64,000 bases of DNA from Mobilicoccus caccae (GTDB lineage: Bacteria; Actinomycetota; Actinomycetes; Actinomycetales; Dermatophilaceae): contig NZ_BSUO01000001.1 in the NCBI RefSeq assembly GCF_030161635.1, forward strand, positions 2,895,199 to 2,959,198, given 5' to 3'. The notes beneath the pieces were generated by a model that did no database searches, had not been told where the DNA came from, and worked only from the letters and a program-made list of their open reading frames with translations. Positions 20,169 through 30,078 of the stretch are shown piece by piece. Position numbers and translations under genes: made by a program. Positions within the stretch are counted from its first letter, which is position 1; each line of letters opens with the position of its first letter.

Positions 20169-20684
20169 TCACAGCTCCTTCTTGAACCCCGTGTGGCTGG
20201 CGACGAAGCCCAGGTGCTCGTAGAAGCGGTGGGCGTTGCCGCGCGAGGTGTCGGAGGTGAGTTGCACGAGACTCGCCCCACGGCTCTTGGCCTGCGCGAA
20301 CGCCCACTCGAACAGCGTCTCGCCGATACCGCGCCCGCGCAGGCTCGACAGGGTGCGCACGCCCTCGATCTGCGCGCGGGTGGTGCCGCGGCGGGTCAGG
20401 CTCGGGATGATGCTCAGTTGCAGCGTTCCGACGACCTGGCCGGACAGTTCGGCCACGGCCAGCATCTCGCCCGGGTCGGCCGTGAGCCGCGCGAACGCCG
20501 CCGCGTAGGGCGCGAGGTCTCCGCCCTCGCGGCCGGCGCCGATGGAGTCGTCGGCGAGCAGGTCGACGACGGCCTCGAGGTCCTCGATCCGCGCCTCACG
20601 CACCGTCACGGTGTTCTGCCCGTCGGCGTTCTGCCCGTCGGCGTTCTGCCCGTCGGCGTTCTGCCCGTCGGCCGCCGACGTCAC
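20169..20684 (-). CDS. GNAT-family N-acetyltransferase
   Basis: Predicted 171-residue acetyltransferase. After a short tail of four ADGQN repeats, the GNAT fold runs from VTVREARIEDLEAVVDLL to a C-terminal FYEHLGFVASHTGFKKEL; the acetyl-CoA loop is SLRGRGIGETLF. The GTG at 20684 overlaps the stop of the HMG-CoA-lyase-like gene by 4 bases (GTGA), so translation is coupled. A second GTG at about 20609 would start after the repeats and is an alternative. Substrate unknown. Confidence 0.82.
   Translation of the reverse strand: MTSAADGQNADGQNADGQNADGQNTVTVREARIEDLEAVVDLLADDSIGAGREGGDLAPYAAAFARLTADPGEMLAVAELSGQVVGTLQLSIIPSLTRRGTTRAQIEGVRTLSSLRGRGIGETLFEWAFAQAKSRGASLVQLTSDTSRGNAHRFYEHLGFVASHTGFKKEL
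20613..20672. repeat. Four perfect 15-base tandem repeats
   Basis: The unit GTTCTGCCCGTCGGC is repeated four times without change, coding four ADGQN units at the N-terminus of the acetyltransferase. A number divisible by three keeps the frame. Such repeats vary in copy number between strains. Confidence 0.9.
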
Positions 20685-21616
20685 GCCGGAGCCCCCAGCG
20701 CCTTGACCACCGCGGAGGCCGGCGGCTTGCCCAGTTGCTCCGACATCCACATGCTCGTCCCGACCATCGCGGGCAGGTCGATCCCGGTCTCGATGCCGAG
20801 TCCGTGCAGCGCCCACAGCAGGTCCTCGGTGGCGAGGTTGCCGGTCGCACTCTTGGCGTAGGGGCACCCGCCGAGGCCACCGGCGGAGGAGTCGACGATC
20901 GTCACGCCCTTGCGCAGCGCGGTCAGCGTGTTCGGCAGCGCCTGCCCGTAGGTGTCGTGGAAGTGGACGGCGATGGTGTCCAAGGAGATTCCCGCCTCCA
21001 CCAACCCGTCCAGCACCGACTCCACCTGGCCCGCGGTGCCCACACCGATCGTGTCGCCGATCGAGAGTTCGTCGCAGCCGAGATCCATGAGCCGCCGCGC
21101 GACCGACACGACCTGATCGGGCGCCACATCGCCCTCCCACGGGTCGCCGAAGCACATCGAGACGTACGCCCGCACCCACAGGCCCTCGTCCTTGGCCCGC
21201 TTCGCGACCGGGCCGAACATGTCGAACTGGCCGTCGACGGTGGCGTTGAGGTTCTTGGCCGCGAAGGCCTCGGTGGCCGAACCGAAGATCGCGATGGCGC
21301 CGACCCCCGCCTCGAGCGCGCGGTCGAGCCCCTTCTCGTTGGGCACGAGCACCGGTCGATTGCGTCCGCGGGCGGATTCCCCCAGCGCGGTCAGCAGCTC
21401 GGCGGCGTCGGCGAGCTGCGGCACCCACGTGGGCGAGACGAACGAGGTCGTCTCGATGGTCTCGACGCCCGCGGCCTCGAGCCGCCGCACGAATTCGGCC
21501 TTGACGTCGACGGGAACGATGTTCTCCTCGTTCTGCAGGCCGTCGCGCACCCCGACCTCGTAGATCCGCACCCGCTCGGGCATCCCCTCGGCGCGATCGA
21601 CCTGCGGTGTCCTCAT
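20681..21616 (-). CDS. mvaB: Hydroxymethylglutaryl-CoA lyase
   Basis: Predicted 311-residue HMGL-like TIM-barrel enzyme, cleaving HMG-CoA to acetoacetate and acetyl-CoA, normally in leucine breakdown. Motifs: YEVGVRDGLQNE (metal and substrate Arg-Asp), ETTSFVSPTWVPQLAD, FGSATEAF, DTIGVG, HFHDTYGQA with the metal His pair, and the catalytic Cys loop SSAGGLGGCPYAKSATGN. The ATG at 21616 has GAGGAGG upstream. Other leucine catabolic genes are not in the window. Confidence 0.92.
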   Translation of the reverse strand: MRTPQVDRAEGMPERVRIYEVGVRDGLQNEENIVPVDVKAEFVRRLEAAGVETIETTSFVSPTWVPQLADAAELLTALGESARGRNRPVLVPNEKGLDRALEAGVGAIAIFGSATEAFAAKNLNATVDGQFDMFGPVAKRAKDEGLWVRAYVSMCFGDPWEGDVAPDQVVSVARRLMDLGCDELSIGDTIGVGTAGQVESVLDGLVEAGISLDTIAVHFHDTYGQALPNTLTALRKGVTIVDSSAGGLGGCPYAKSATGNLATEDLLWALHGLGIETGIDLPAMVGTSMWMSEQLGKPPASAVVKALGAPA

Positions 21617-21729
21617 GAGTTCCTCCTCGGGGTGCGGGCAACGGGCCCATCCTCGCGCATCCGGGCACGGCGCGGACGAACGAGCGCCCGGAACAACGAC
21701 CACGACCCGCGGCGTTGTCATCTGTCGTC

Positions 21730-23391
21730 ATGCCAGGAGCCCTCATCGTCCAGAGCGACAAGACCCTGTTGCTCGAAGTCGACCACGACGACGCCACCGC
21801 TGCGCGCCGCGCGATCGCGCCGTTCGCCGAGCTCGAACGCGCGCCCGAGCACATCCACACCTACCGCGTGACTCCCCTGGGGCTGTGGAACGCCCGCGCG
21901 GCCGGGTTCGACGCGGAGCAGGTGGTCGACGCCCTCGTCACGCACAGCCGCTACCCCGTCCCGCACTCCCTGCTCGTCGACGTGGCCGACACGATGGACC
22001 GGTACGGCCGGCTCGTGCTGACCAAGGAACTCGCCACCGACGGGGAGGTCGCGCGCCCCGGCGACGGCGGTCGGCTGGTCCTGCGCAGCACCGATCGGGC
22101 GGTGCTCGAAGAGGTCCTGCGGCACAAGAAGATCACCCCGCTGACCGGCGAGCGGCTCGACGAGCTGACCGTCGTCGTCCACCCCAGTGAGCGGGGACAT
22201 CTCAAGCAGGAGCTGCTCAAACTCGGCTGGCCGGCCGAGGACCACGCTGGTCACGTCGACGGTGAGGCCCACCCCATCACCCTGGCCGGTGACTGGTCGT
22301 TGCGTCCATACCAGGACCAGGCCGTCGACGGGTTCTGGCACGGCGGATCGGGCGTGGTCGTGCTGCCCTGCGGCGCCGGCAAGACCCTCGTCGGTGCCGG
22401 GGCGATGGCCCGCGCGGAGACGACGACGCTCATCCTCGTGACCAACACCGTCTCGGCCCGGCAGTGGCGCGACGAACTGCTGCGACGCACGAGCCTGAGC
22501 GAGGAGGAGATCGGTGAGTACTCCGGCGCCCGCAAGGAGATCCGTCCGGTCACCATCGCCACGTATCAGGTGCTGACGACCAGGCGGAAGGGCTCCTACA
22601 CCCACCTGGATCTGCTCGACGCCCGCGACTGGGGCCTGGTCATCTACGACGAGGTGCACCTGCTCCCCGCGCCGATATTCCGGATGACGGCCGACCTGCA
22701 GACCCGCCGCAGACTCGGACTCACCGCCACCCTCGTGCGTGAGGACGGCCGCGAGAACGACGTGTTCTCCCTGATCGGCCCCAAGCGGTACGACGCTCCG
22801 TGGAAGGAGATCGAGGCGCAGGGGTGGATCGCGCCGGCCGACTGCGTCGAGGTGAGGGTCGCCCTGCCGGAGGCCGAGCGGCTCGCGCACGCCACCGCCG
22901 AACCGGACGACCGCTACCGCCTGGCCGCGTGCAGCGCGGCCAAGGACCAGGCCGTCGAGCGGATCGTCGCGAAGCATCCCGACGAACCGACCCTCGTCAT
23001 CGGCCAGTACCTCGACCAGCTCGAAGGACTCGCGGGCCGCCTCGCCGCCCCGATCGTCACGGGCAAGACGTCGGTGGCGCAGCGCACCCGCCTGTTCGCG
23101 GAGTTCCGCGAAGGCCGGATCCCCCGCCTGGTGGTGAGCAAGGTGGCCAACTTCTCCGTCGACCTGCCGGAGGCCTCCGTGGCCGTGCAGGTCAGCGGCA
23201 CCTTCGGCTCACGCCAGGAGGAGGCCCAACGCCTCGGACGGCTGTTGCGCCCCAAGGGCGACGGGCGCACCGCGCACTTCTACACCGTCGTCGCCCGAGA
23301 CACCGTCGACGCCGACTTCGCCGCCCACCGCCAACGCTTCCTCGCCGAACAGGGCTACGCCTACCGGATCGTCGACGCCGAAGACCTCTGA
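21730..23391 (+). CDS. DNA repair helicase XPB
   Basis: Predicted 553-residue superfamily 2 helicase, bacterial XPB. N-terminal domain: MPGALIVQSDKTLLLEV. Walker A: LPCGAGKTLVGAG. DEAH-type box: VIYDEVHLLPAPIF. Motif III: LGLTATLVREDGRE. The C-terminal RecA domain includes FRMTADLQ, IGQYLDQLEGLA, NFSVDLPEASVAVQVS and QRLGRLLRPK (motif VI). The ATG at 21730 is used; a TTG at 21715 gives five more residues. It probably acts with the helicase-associated protein at 14967-17405. Confidence 0.95.
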   Translation: MPGALIVQSDKTLLLEVDHDDATAARRAIAPFAELERAPEHIHTYRVTPLGLWNARAAGFDAEQVVDALVTHSRYPVPHSLLVDVADTMDRYGRLVLTKELATDGEVARPGDGGRLVLRSTDRAVLEEVLRHKKITPLTGERLDELTVVVHPSERGHLKQELLKLGWPAEDHAGHVDGEAHPITLAGDWSLRPYQDQAVDGFWHGGSGVVVLPCGAGKTLVGAGAMARAETTTLILVTNTVSARQWRDELLRRTSLSEEEIGEYSGARKEIRPVTIATYQVLTTRRKGSYTHLDLLDARDWGLVIYDEVHLLPAPIFRMTADLQTRRRLGLTATLVREDGRENDVFSLIGPKRYDAPWKEIEAQGWIAPADCVEVRVALPEAERLAHATAEPDDRYRLAACSAAKDQAVERIVAKHPDEPTLVIGQYLDQLEGLAGRLAAPIVTGKTSVAQRTRLFAEFREGRIPRLVVSKVANFSVDLPEASVAVQVSGTFGSRQEEAQRLGRLLRPKGDGRTAHFYTVVARDTVDADFAAHRQRFLAEQGYAYRIVDAEDL

Positions 23392-23534
23392 ACACCCCCT
23401 CCCGGGATCACTCCGTGACCCACTGGTCGCCCAGAGTTCACCCAGTTCGGCCGCAGGTGCGCTGTGGGCCGGGTACGGTCACGGACACATGTTCACCTTC
23501 AGGCGTTCGCGCCTGCCTCGATCGGGGGATCGCA

Positions 23535-25217
23535 TTGTTCCGTCAAGCCGGGTTCGCCCTGGGAGTCGCCGTCGTGGCTCCTCTCGCCTTCTCGCCGGTG
23601 GCGTTCGCCGCCGAGCTGACACCTGTCGACCCGAGGCCCGCGCCCGGCCTCCCTGCCCAGGTCAACGCACAGATTCGCGGCCTCTCCGCCGCTCCGGGGC
23701 CGACGCGTCCCAAGACCTCGATGACCATGACGCAGTACCGCGCGCAGAAGGTGCGCTGGAGCGCGAAGAACTGCACCAAGGCGACCCTGGCGGCCAAGGT
23801 CGCCGTCAAGGAGATCACGCCGAAGGTCGTCGTCGAGTGCGCCACGGTCAAGACCCCCTTGTCGTGGAGCGACCTGTCCAAGGGCTCGATGGACCTGCAC
23901 TTCAGCCGCGTCCGGTCGACCACGCCGACCAAGAAGGCGAAGGCGCGCGTCCTGTTCGTCAACCCCGGCGGCCCCGGTGGCGCGGCCGGCCCGATGGCGG
24001 TGTCCGTCGCGGCCACCGCCACGGCGCTCCGCAAGACGCACGACATCGTCGGCGTCGACCCTCGCGGCACCGGCGGCAGCACGGCGCTCAACTGCCCGCC
24101 CAAGGCCCTGGGCGTCAGCGACTCCCGCGTCCTCACCTCCAAGGTGCGCAACGAGGCGCGCACCAACCTCAAGAACTTCGTGGCGGGCTGCGTCAAGAAG
24201 TACGACGCCTACCTGCCCCACATCACCACGCTGAACACCGTCTCCGACCACGACCTCGTCCGCCAGTTGCTGGCCGGACGCACGGTCAAGGCCGACTGGT
24301 ACGGCGTCTCCGGCGGGTCGTGGATGGGCGCCTGGTACGCGCAGCGCTACCCCAACTCCCTCGAGCGCGTCGTCCTCGACGCCAACACGGAGTTCACCGC
24401 CGACTGGCGCACCAGCTTCGCCGCGTTCCCGATGGGCTTCCAGCGCCGCTTCGAAGGTCAGTTCCTGCCGTGGATGGCGCGCCAGAACAAGGAGTTCAAG
24501 GCGGGCAGCACCACCAAGCAGACCAAGGCCGCCTACGAGCGCGTCCGTGCGGCTGCCGGCAAGGGCAAGGTCACCGGCATGCGCGCCGACGACGTCGACG
24601 CCATCGTCATGATGCTCATGTACAACGACGAGTCCTTCCCGCTCGCCGCCCAGTTCATCGCCGGCACCGACGCCGCGCTGCGCAAGAACGGCAAGACCGA
24701 CCCGGCCATCCCCAAGGAGTTCCTCGAGGCCATGGGCGACGACGCCGACGCCTCGGCGCTGACGGTGCGCACCGCCATCCTCTGCAACGACACCCCCTAC
24801 ACGCGCACCCCGGCCTCCTACGAGCGGGAGTTCCGCGGCAACATCGCTCGCTACCCGCTCGTGGCCGGGATGCACGACATGGTCATGGCCGGCTGCGCCT
24901 ACTGGCCGTACAAGCCCGCCGCCGCACCCAAGATCGACGGCACCCGCGGGCCGGTCAAGCTCATGGTCCAGACCGAGTTCGACCCCGCCACCCCCATCGA
25001 AGGCGCCCGCAAGGCCCACGCGGCCAACGCGAGCACCCGGATGATCACGGTCGCCGGAGCCGGCGGCCACGGCGGCTACCTCGCCATGAACCCCTGCGTC
25101 GACAAGGCCGTCAACGCCTACCTGACCAAGGGCACGATGCTCACGCGGGACCTCACCTGCGCGGGCACTCCGCTGCCGAACGAGAAGAAGGTCTTCCCCG
25201 TCACCTGGAAGCCCTGA
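23535..25217 (+). CDS. Secreted S33-type peptidase (tripeptidyl aminopeptidase-like)
   Basis: Predicted 560-residue alpha/beta-hydrolase of peptidase family S33. I choose the TTG at 23535: a GGGGGA ribosome site precedes it and it gives a clean signal peptide (MFRQAGFALGVAVVAPLAF...AFA). An ATG at 23489 is in another frame. Nucleophile: Ser in YGVSGGSWMG. Acid: Asp in QTEFDPATPIEGA. Base: His in AGAGGHGGYLAMN. The TAP-like C-terminal domain is present. It should release peptides from extracellular protein. The mRNA may end at the hairpin at 25236-25271. Confidence 0.87.
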   Translation: MFRQAGFALGVAVVAPLAFSPVAFAAELTPVDPRPAPGLPAQVNAQIRGLSAAPGPTRPKTSMTMTQYRAQKVRWSAKNCTKATLAAKVAVKEITPKVVVECATVKTPLSWSDLSKGSMDLHFSRVRSTTPTKKAKARVLFVNPGGPGGAAGPMAVSVAATATALRKTHDIVGVDPRGTGGSTALNCPPKALGVSDSRVLTSKVRNEARTNLKNFVAGCVKKYDAYLPHITTLNTVSDHDLVRQLLAGRTVKADWYGVSGGSWMGAWYAQRYPNSLERVVLDANTEFTADWRTSFAAFPMGFQRRFEGQFLPWMARQNKEFKAGSTTKQTKAAYERVRAAAGKGKVTGMRADDVDAIVMMLMYNDESFPLAAQFIAGTDAALRKNGKTDPAIPKEFLEAMGDDADASALTVRTAILCNDTPYTRTPASYEREFRGNIARYPLVAGMHDMVMAGCAYWPYKPAAAPKIDGTRGPVKLMVQTEFDPATPIEGARKAHAANASTRMITVAGAGGHGGYLAMNPCVDKAVNAYLTKGTMLTRDLTCAGTPLPNEKKVFPVTWKP

Positions 25218-25235
25218 CCCCCACTGCCGCAGACC

Positions 25236-25271
25236 GATGCCGCCGTCGCCCTCCGGGGTGGCGGCGGCATC
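25236..25271 (+). terminator. Hairpin after the S33 peptidase
   Basis: Arms with GATGCCGCC at 25236 and GGCGGCATC ending at 25271 enclose a CTCCGGGG-type loop, 18 bases past the stop codon. GC-rich, followed by GTCGTCCCC and without a T-run. Confidence 0.5.
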
Positions 25272-25327
25272 GTCGTCCCCTCCCGCGCCCCCGCTCGTCC
25301 ACAGGCCACGGCACACATCCCGCAAGC

Positions 25328-25347
25328 ATTCAGCGAACTTACAGACA
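25328..25347. promoter_or_regulatory. Direct repeat before the response regulator
   Basis: ATTCAGCGAA-CTTACAGACA is an imperfect direct repeat of a TTCAG/TACAG heptamer with 10-base spacing, in an otherwise very GC-rich region 19 bases before the GTG. OmpR/PhoP-type regulators bind such face-to-face heptamer repeats, so autoregulation is likely but inferred. Confidence 0.4.
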
Positions 25348-25366
25348 ACCCGCGCATGCTTGTCGG

Positions 25367-26083
25367 GTGAGCACTCCGTCATCGTCCCCAGAAGCGCGGC
25401 TCCTCGTCGTCGAGGACGAGCCGAACATCCGTGAACTCCTCGCCACCTCGCTCCGGTTCGCCGGGTTCGAGGTCGTGACGGCCGCCGACGGCGCCACCGC
25501 CATCACGGTGGCCTCCGCCGAGCAGCCCGACCTCATCGTGCTCGACGTGATGCTCCCCGACATGGACGGATTCGCCGTCACCCAGCGCCTGCGGGAGAAC
25601 GGCCGGCACATGCCCGTCGTCTTCGTCACCGCGCGGGACTCGGTGGAGGACAAGGTGACCGGTCTGACCGTCGGCGGCGACGACTACGTCACCAAGCCGT
25701 TCAGTCTGGAGGAGGTCATCGCCCGCATCCGGGCCGTGCTGCGCCGCACCCGGGGCGAGCAGACCGAGGACGCCGTCCTCCGCTTCCACGACCTCGAACT
25801 CAACGAGGACTCCCACGAGGTCCGCCGCGGCACCCGCGTCATCGACGTCTCCCCCACCGAGTTCAAGCTCCTGCGCTACCTGCTGCTCAACCCCAACCGG
25901 GTCCTGTCCAAGGCGCAGATCCTCGACCACGTCTGGGACTACGACTTCCGCGGCGAGGCGGGCATCGTCGAGTCCTACATCTCCTACCTGCGCCGCAAGA
26001 TCGACCAGCCCGACGCGCCGGCCCTCATCCACACCCGCCGCGGCGTCGGATACGTGCTGCGGCTCCCGCCCGAGACGGTATGA
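25367..26083 (+). CDS. OmpR/PhoB-family response regulator
   Basis: Predicted 238-residue regulator. The receiver domain has the acidic pair in VVEDEPN, phospho-acceptor Asp in LIVLDVMLPDMDG, Thr in FVTARD and Lys in YVTKPFS. The C-terminal winged helix includes VIDVSPTEFKLLRYLLLNPNRVLSKAQIL and YLRRKID. The GTG at 25367 is the start. It overlaps the sensor kinase gene by 4 bases (ATGA) and resembles MprA/TcrA-type regulators of envelope stress, consistent with the HtrA protease two genes later. Confidence 0.93.
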   Translation: MSTPSSSPEARLLVVEDEPNIRELLATSLRFAGFEVVTAADGATAITVASAEQPDLIVLDVMLPDMDGFAVTQRLRENGRHMPVVFVTARDSVEDKVTGLTVGGDDYVTKPFSLEEVIARIRAVLRRTRGEQTEDAVLRFHDLELNEDSHEVRRGTRVIDVSPTEFKLLRYLLLNPNRVLSKAQILDHVWDYDFRGEAGIVESYISYLRRKIDQPDAPALIHTRRGVGYVLRLPPETV

Positions 26084-27586
26084 GCCCGGCCCAGTTGGGT
26101 CGCCGTGCGGCCGGGGCGGCCGGGAGCGCGCGAACGCGGTTCACCGACATCTTCCGACGCTGGTCCCTGACCTGGCGACTCATCGCCGTCCTCGTCGTGC
26201 TGCTCGTGCTGGCACTGCTGCTGTCGAACGCGGTCACCACCATGCTGATGCGCTCGTACCTGCTCGACCGCACCGACGCCGAGTTGCAGTTCGCGGCGGC
26301 GCCGATCGCGGGGTCGGTCCTCGAGCAGTACCGGTACACGACCCGGGTCGACGAGATGCCGCGCAGCTACGCCGTGGTCGTCATGCGCGCGGACGGCACA
26401 CCCGAACTCATCGTCACCCCGCGCGGCAGCGACCAGCCGGCCGTCCCACCGTTGTCCCGCGACGATCCCCGCATCCTCACCGGCAGCACCTTCACGGTCG
26501 GTTCGGTCGAGGGCGACGGGGAGTGGCGTGTCCTCGCCGGCTCGCTGCGCAACGAGACCGGCACGTACGCGGTGGCGTCCTCCCTCGACGGCGTCGAGGA
26601 GACCGTCTCGCGGATGCTGCTGGTCAGCACCGTCATCGGAGGCGTGGTGGTGACGGCCTGCCTCGTCATCGGATGGCTCGGGTTCCGGCGGGCGTTCCGG
26701 CCCCTGCGCCACATCGAGGACACCGCCGCGGCCATCGCCGCAGGAGACCTCAGCCGACGCGTGCCCGACCACAGGGCTCACGACGAGGTCGGCAGCCTGT
26801 CGCAGTCGATCAACGTGATGCTCAGCCAGATCGAGAGTTCGTTCACGGCCCGCCAGGCCTCCGAGGCCCGCATGCGCCGATTCGTCACCGACGCCAGCCA
26901 CGAGCTGCGCACCCCCTGGCCACGATCCGCGGGTACGCCGAGCTCTACCGGCAGGGCGCGACCACCTCTCCCGAGGACGTCGGTAGTTCGATGCAGCGCA
27001 TCGAGGGCGAGGCCACCCGCATGAGTGGGCTGGTGGAAGACCTGCTCACCCTCGCCCGGCTCGACAACCGGCGTCCCATGCAGATGGAGCCGATCGACCT
27101 CACCGTCATCGCCGGCGACGTCGTGCAGGACGCCCGCGCCCGCGACACCACGCACACGCTGCGCCTGACCGGCCTGGCCGGGCAGCGCCTCGGGCCGGCG
27201 ACCGTGGACGGCGATGATGCCCGACTGCGTCAGGTCGTCACCAACCTCGTCGCCAACGCGCTGCAGCACACCCCTGCGGGCACGTCGATCACCGTGTCGG
27301 TCGGCACCGAGGACGACCGGTGTCGCGTCGAGGTCGCCGACAATGGCCCCGGCGTCGCCCCCGAGGCCATGCCTCACCTGTTCGAGCGGTTCTACCGAAC
27401 CGATCCCGCCCGTGGTCGACAGGCCACCGGTGGTCACGGTCTCGGCCTGGCCATCGTCGCCGCCATCGCCCAGGCCCACGGAGGACGGACGGGAGTCGCG
27501 CCCACACCCGGCGGCGGCGCCACGTTCGTCCTCGACCTCCCCGTTCCGCACAGACCCCTGATGACCTGTCCGAGGAGATGCCATGA
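26080..27586 (+). CDS. Sensor histidine kinase (frame broken twice in the sequence)
   Basis: Membrane sensor kinase, about 502 residues after repair. Two membrane helices (about residues 33-53 and 185-205) flank an extracytoplasmic domain; a HAMP domain follows (FRRAFRPLRHIEDTAAAIAAGDLS). The H-box is TDASHELRTPLATIRGYAEL, but one C is missing in the run 26912-26916, inside this motif. The rest has the N-box NLVANALQH, VADNGPGV, FERFYR and GGHGLGLAIV. At 27555-27558 one more C would bring in the stop TGA at 27584-27586, which overlaps the HtrA start as ATGA. As given, the C-terminal half reads on into the HtrA gene without a stop. I judge two sequencing deletions more likely than a kinase-protease fusion. 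Confidence 0.82.
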
Positions 27587-28835
27587 GCAGCACCCCGAAC
27601 TCCCCCACGGCTCCCCGGAGCCGACCTGGCACAGCGAGCCGCATGGCCCCGCTTCGGGCCAGGCACCCGTGTGGGAGTCGCCGCAACAGCAGAAGCCGCC
27701 GCGCAAGCGGCGCCGGGGCGTGTGGGTCGTTCTCGCCGTCATGGTCCTGGTCATCGCCCTCCTCGGAACGGCGGCGATGATGACCCTGCGATCCGGGGTC
27801 CAGACCTCGGACTTCTCCCAGAACAGCGGCCTGCCGCAGGGCGCCGACGCCCCGCGCGCGCCCGTCGAGCAGGCGGATGCCTCGGCGCCCGACTGGTCGG
27901 CCACGGCGGCCGCGGTGTCTCCCAGCGTCGTGTCGATCGCCGTCGCATCGGGCCGTTCGGGCGGTGAGGGATCCGGGGTCGTCTTCGACAGCGAGGGCCA
28001 CGTGCTCACCAACCACCATGTCGTCGCCGCGGCCGGCAACGGGGGGACGATCCTCGTGACCCTCGCCGACAAGCGGGTCTTCGAGGCCAAGATCGACGGG
28101 AGCGACGCCGCCACCGACCTCGCCGTCCTGTCCCTCCAGGGCGCTCCGGAGGATCTGCGTCCGATCTCCGCCGGCGACGACCGTCAGCTCAAGGTGGGTC
28201 AGCCGGTCATGGCCATCGGTAACCCGCTCGGCCTGTCGGGCACCGTGACCACCGGTATCGTCAGCGCGCTCAACCGACCGGTGAGCACCACCCAGGAGTC
28301 GCAGGGGCAGAACCCCTTCGGCGGGCAGCAGCAGGGTGAACTCGTGGTCACCAACGCCATCCAGACCAGCGCCGCCATCAACCCCGGCAACTCCGGTGGT
28401 GCCCTGGTGGACGCCTCGGGCAAGTTGGTCGGCATCAACTCCTCGATCGCCTCGCTCAGCCAGCAGTCGGGCAACATCGGCATCGGGTTCGCCATCCCCG
28501 TCACCGAGGCTCAGGCGGTGGCCAAGCAGCTCATGGAGTCCGGCAAGGTCAAGCACCCCTACCTCGGCGTGCGTCTGACCGACGCCATCGCCACCGAGGG
28601 TCAGACCAAGCGTCGTGCCGCCGGAATCGCCTCCGTCGAGACCGGAACCCCCGCCGCCGCCGGCGGTCTGCGCGACGGCGACGCCGTCATCGCGATCGAC
28701 GGCACCCCGGTGGATTCCTCCCTGTCCCTCACCGCGCAGGTGCGGGCCCGGACCGTGGGTACGCCCACCAAGCTGACGATCCTGCGCGACGGTCAGCGCC
28801 AGGACATCCAGGTCAACCTCGCCGAGCGCAACTGA
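27583..28835 (+). CDS. HtrA/DegP-like membrane-anchored serine protease (one frameshift)
   Basis: About 417 residues after repair. The ATG at 27583 has GAGGAG six bases upstream; one added C in the run 27602-27606 joins it to the main frame (MSSTPNSPHGSPEPTWHSEP). One membrane helix follows (GVWVVLAVMVLVIALLG). The trypsin-like domain has the triad His in TNHHVV, Asp in ATDLAVL and Ser in INPGNSGGAL. A C-terminal PDZ domain begins near YLGVRLTD. It would degrade or refold damaged envelope proteins. Coupling to the sensor kinase and regulator points to an envelope-stress regulon. Confidence 0.87.
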
Positions 28836-28854
28836 CCGATCTCCGCCTCATCGT

Positions 28855-28887
28855 GAAGGCCGCCCGCGGATACCGCGGGCGGCCTTC
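28855..28887 (+). terminator. Terminator after htrA
   Basis: A perfect 15-base-pair hairpin (arms 28855-28869 and 28873-28887, loop ATA) begins 19 bases past the HtrA stop. GC-rich without a long T-run. It would end the regulator-kinase-protease operon. Confidence 0.75.
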
Positions 28888-29012
28888 GTGATGGTGAGGG
28901 AAAGGGAAACGCTCGCCCACCTTCCACCTCGGACAGTAGGTGAGGACGAAACCGTAGGGCAGGCGCTACTGTCCGAGACTTCTCCTGCTGTCTCGGGTGG
29001 GATGAGGTGTGC

Positions 29013-29918
29013 TCACAGGCCTGGGGGTTCGATCGCCGGGCGTCCGGAGGGGCGATCCGTCCAGCCCTTCCCGACGCCCAGCGCCATGAGGACGCCGACG
29101 ATGACGATGGCGCCGCCGATGACCCCGAGGACGCCCGGCTGCTCGCCGCTGTAGAAGAACGCCGCCACCATGCCGAGTGGGGGGACGAGCATCGACCAGG
29201 GCGCGACCGACGAGGCGGCATGACGGCTGAGCAGCAGGTTCCAGATCCCGTACCCCGCCATCGAGGCCAGGTAGGTGATGAAGGCCAGTCCGAGGACGGA
29301 CCGCAGGCTCATGTGCGTCATGGCCTGGGTGATCGCCGGCCACCCCTCGAGGAGGACCGAGAGGCCGAAGAGCGGGATCGGCGGGACGAGCGCCGACCAC
29401 ACCACGAGCGAGAAGCCATCCCGCGGAGGCCGTCTGCGGACCACGACGTTGCCCAGTGCCCACGACGCCGCCGCCCCGATCGTCATGAGGAACGGCAACG
29501 CCGGCGCTTCGGCCATGTGCTTCCACCCGACCAGCGCCATCCCCGCCAGGCCGATCGCGATGCCGACCACCTGGTAGGTCGTCGGACGCTCCCGCAGGAT
29601 CACGGCCGCGATGACGACCGTGAACACCGTCTGCACCTGCAGCACCAGCGACGCGAGTCCGGCGGGCATCCCGAAGTTCATGGCCGTGTACAACAGCGCG
29701 AACTGCAAGAGACCCATCGTGGCCCCGGCAGCGACGACGGTCTTGATCCCGTTGCCCGGCGGTTTGATGAAGAGGACCGCGGGGAGGGCGACGAGGGCGA
29801 AGCGCAGAGCCGCGAGAAGCAGTGGCGGAAAGGTCTCCATCCCGATCTGGGCCGCCACGAAGTTCACACCCCAGATGACGGCGACGACACAGGCCAGAGC
29901 CTTGTCACGGGGAGGCAT
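29013..29918 (-). CDS. EamA/DMT-family transporter
   Basis: Predicted 301-residue membrane protein with about ten helices in two EamA repeats (IWGVNFVAAQIGM...; GAAASWALGNVVVRR...). The start MPPRDKALACVVAVIWGVNF at 29918 matches the family N-terminus; a GTG at 29930 adds four residues. It resembles E. coli RhtA/YdcZ-type exporters of amino acids and metabolites (O-acetylserine/cysteine exporter EamA). The substrate cannot be deduced. Confidence 0.87.
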   Translation of the reverse strand: MPPRDKALACVVAVIWGVNFVAAQIGMETFPPLLLAALRFALVALPAVLFIKPPGNGIKTVVAAGATMGLLQFALLYTAMNFGMPAGLASLVLQVQTVFTVVIAAVILRERPTTYQVVGIAIGLAGMALVGWKHMAEAPALPFLMTIGAAASWALGNVVVRRRPPRDGFSLVVWSALVPPIPLFGLSVLLEGWPAITQAMTHMSLRSVLGLAFITYLASMAGYGIWNLLLSRHAASSVAPWSMLVPPLGMVAAFFYSGEQPGVLGVIGGAIVIVGVLMALGVGKGWTDRPSGRPAIEPPGL

Positions 29919-30078
29919 CACGCAGGACACCGTAACGGCCCCACGATGCACGCTTCGTGGCGGTCTCGACCGGCGGCGGGGATCTCGGGTCCCACCACCG
30001 GCGAAGAACGCCTCAGGCCCACCGGCATCCCCCCGAACCATCGGGTGGGCGGACGCCCAACGGGAAGGCTCACGAGTT

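Noticed and set aside
20613-20672. Repeat array as CRISPR
   Set aside because: Units are 15 bases in direct contact without spacers and code for ADGQN repeats.
23489-23534. ATG at 23489 as start of the S33 peptidase
   Set aside because: It is in a different frame; the TTG at 23535 has a ribosome site and gives a clean signal peptide.
26523-28835. A natural histidine kinase-HtrA fusion protein
   Set aside because: The HtrA ATG has its own ribosome site and, with one-base corrections in C runs, the kinase stop overlaps it as ATGA, the normal coupling.
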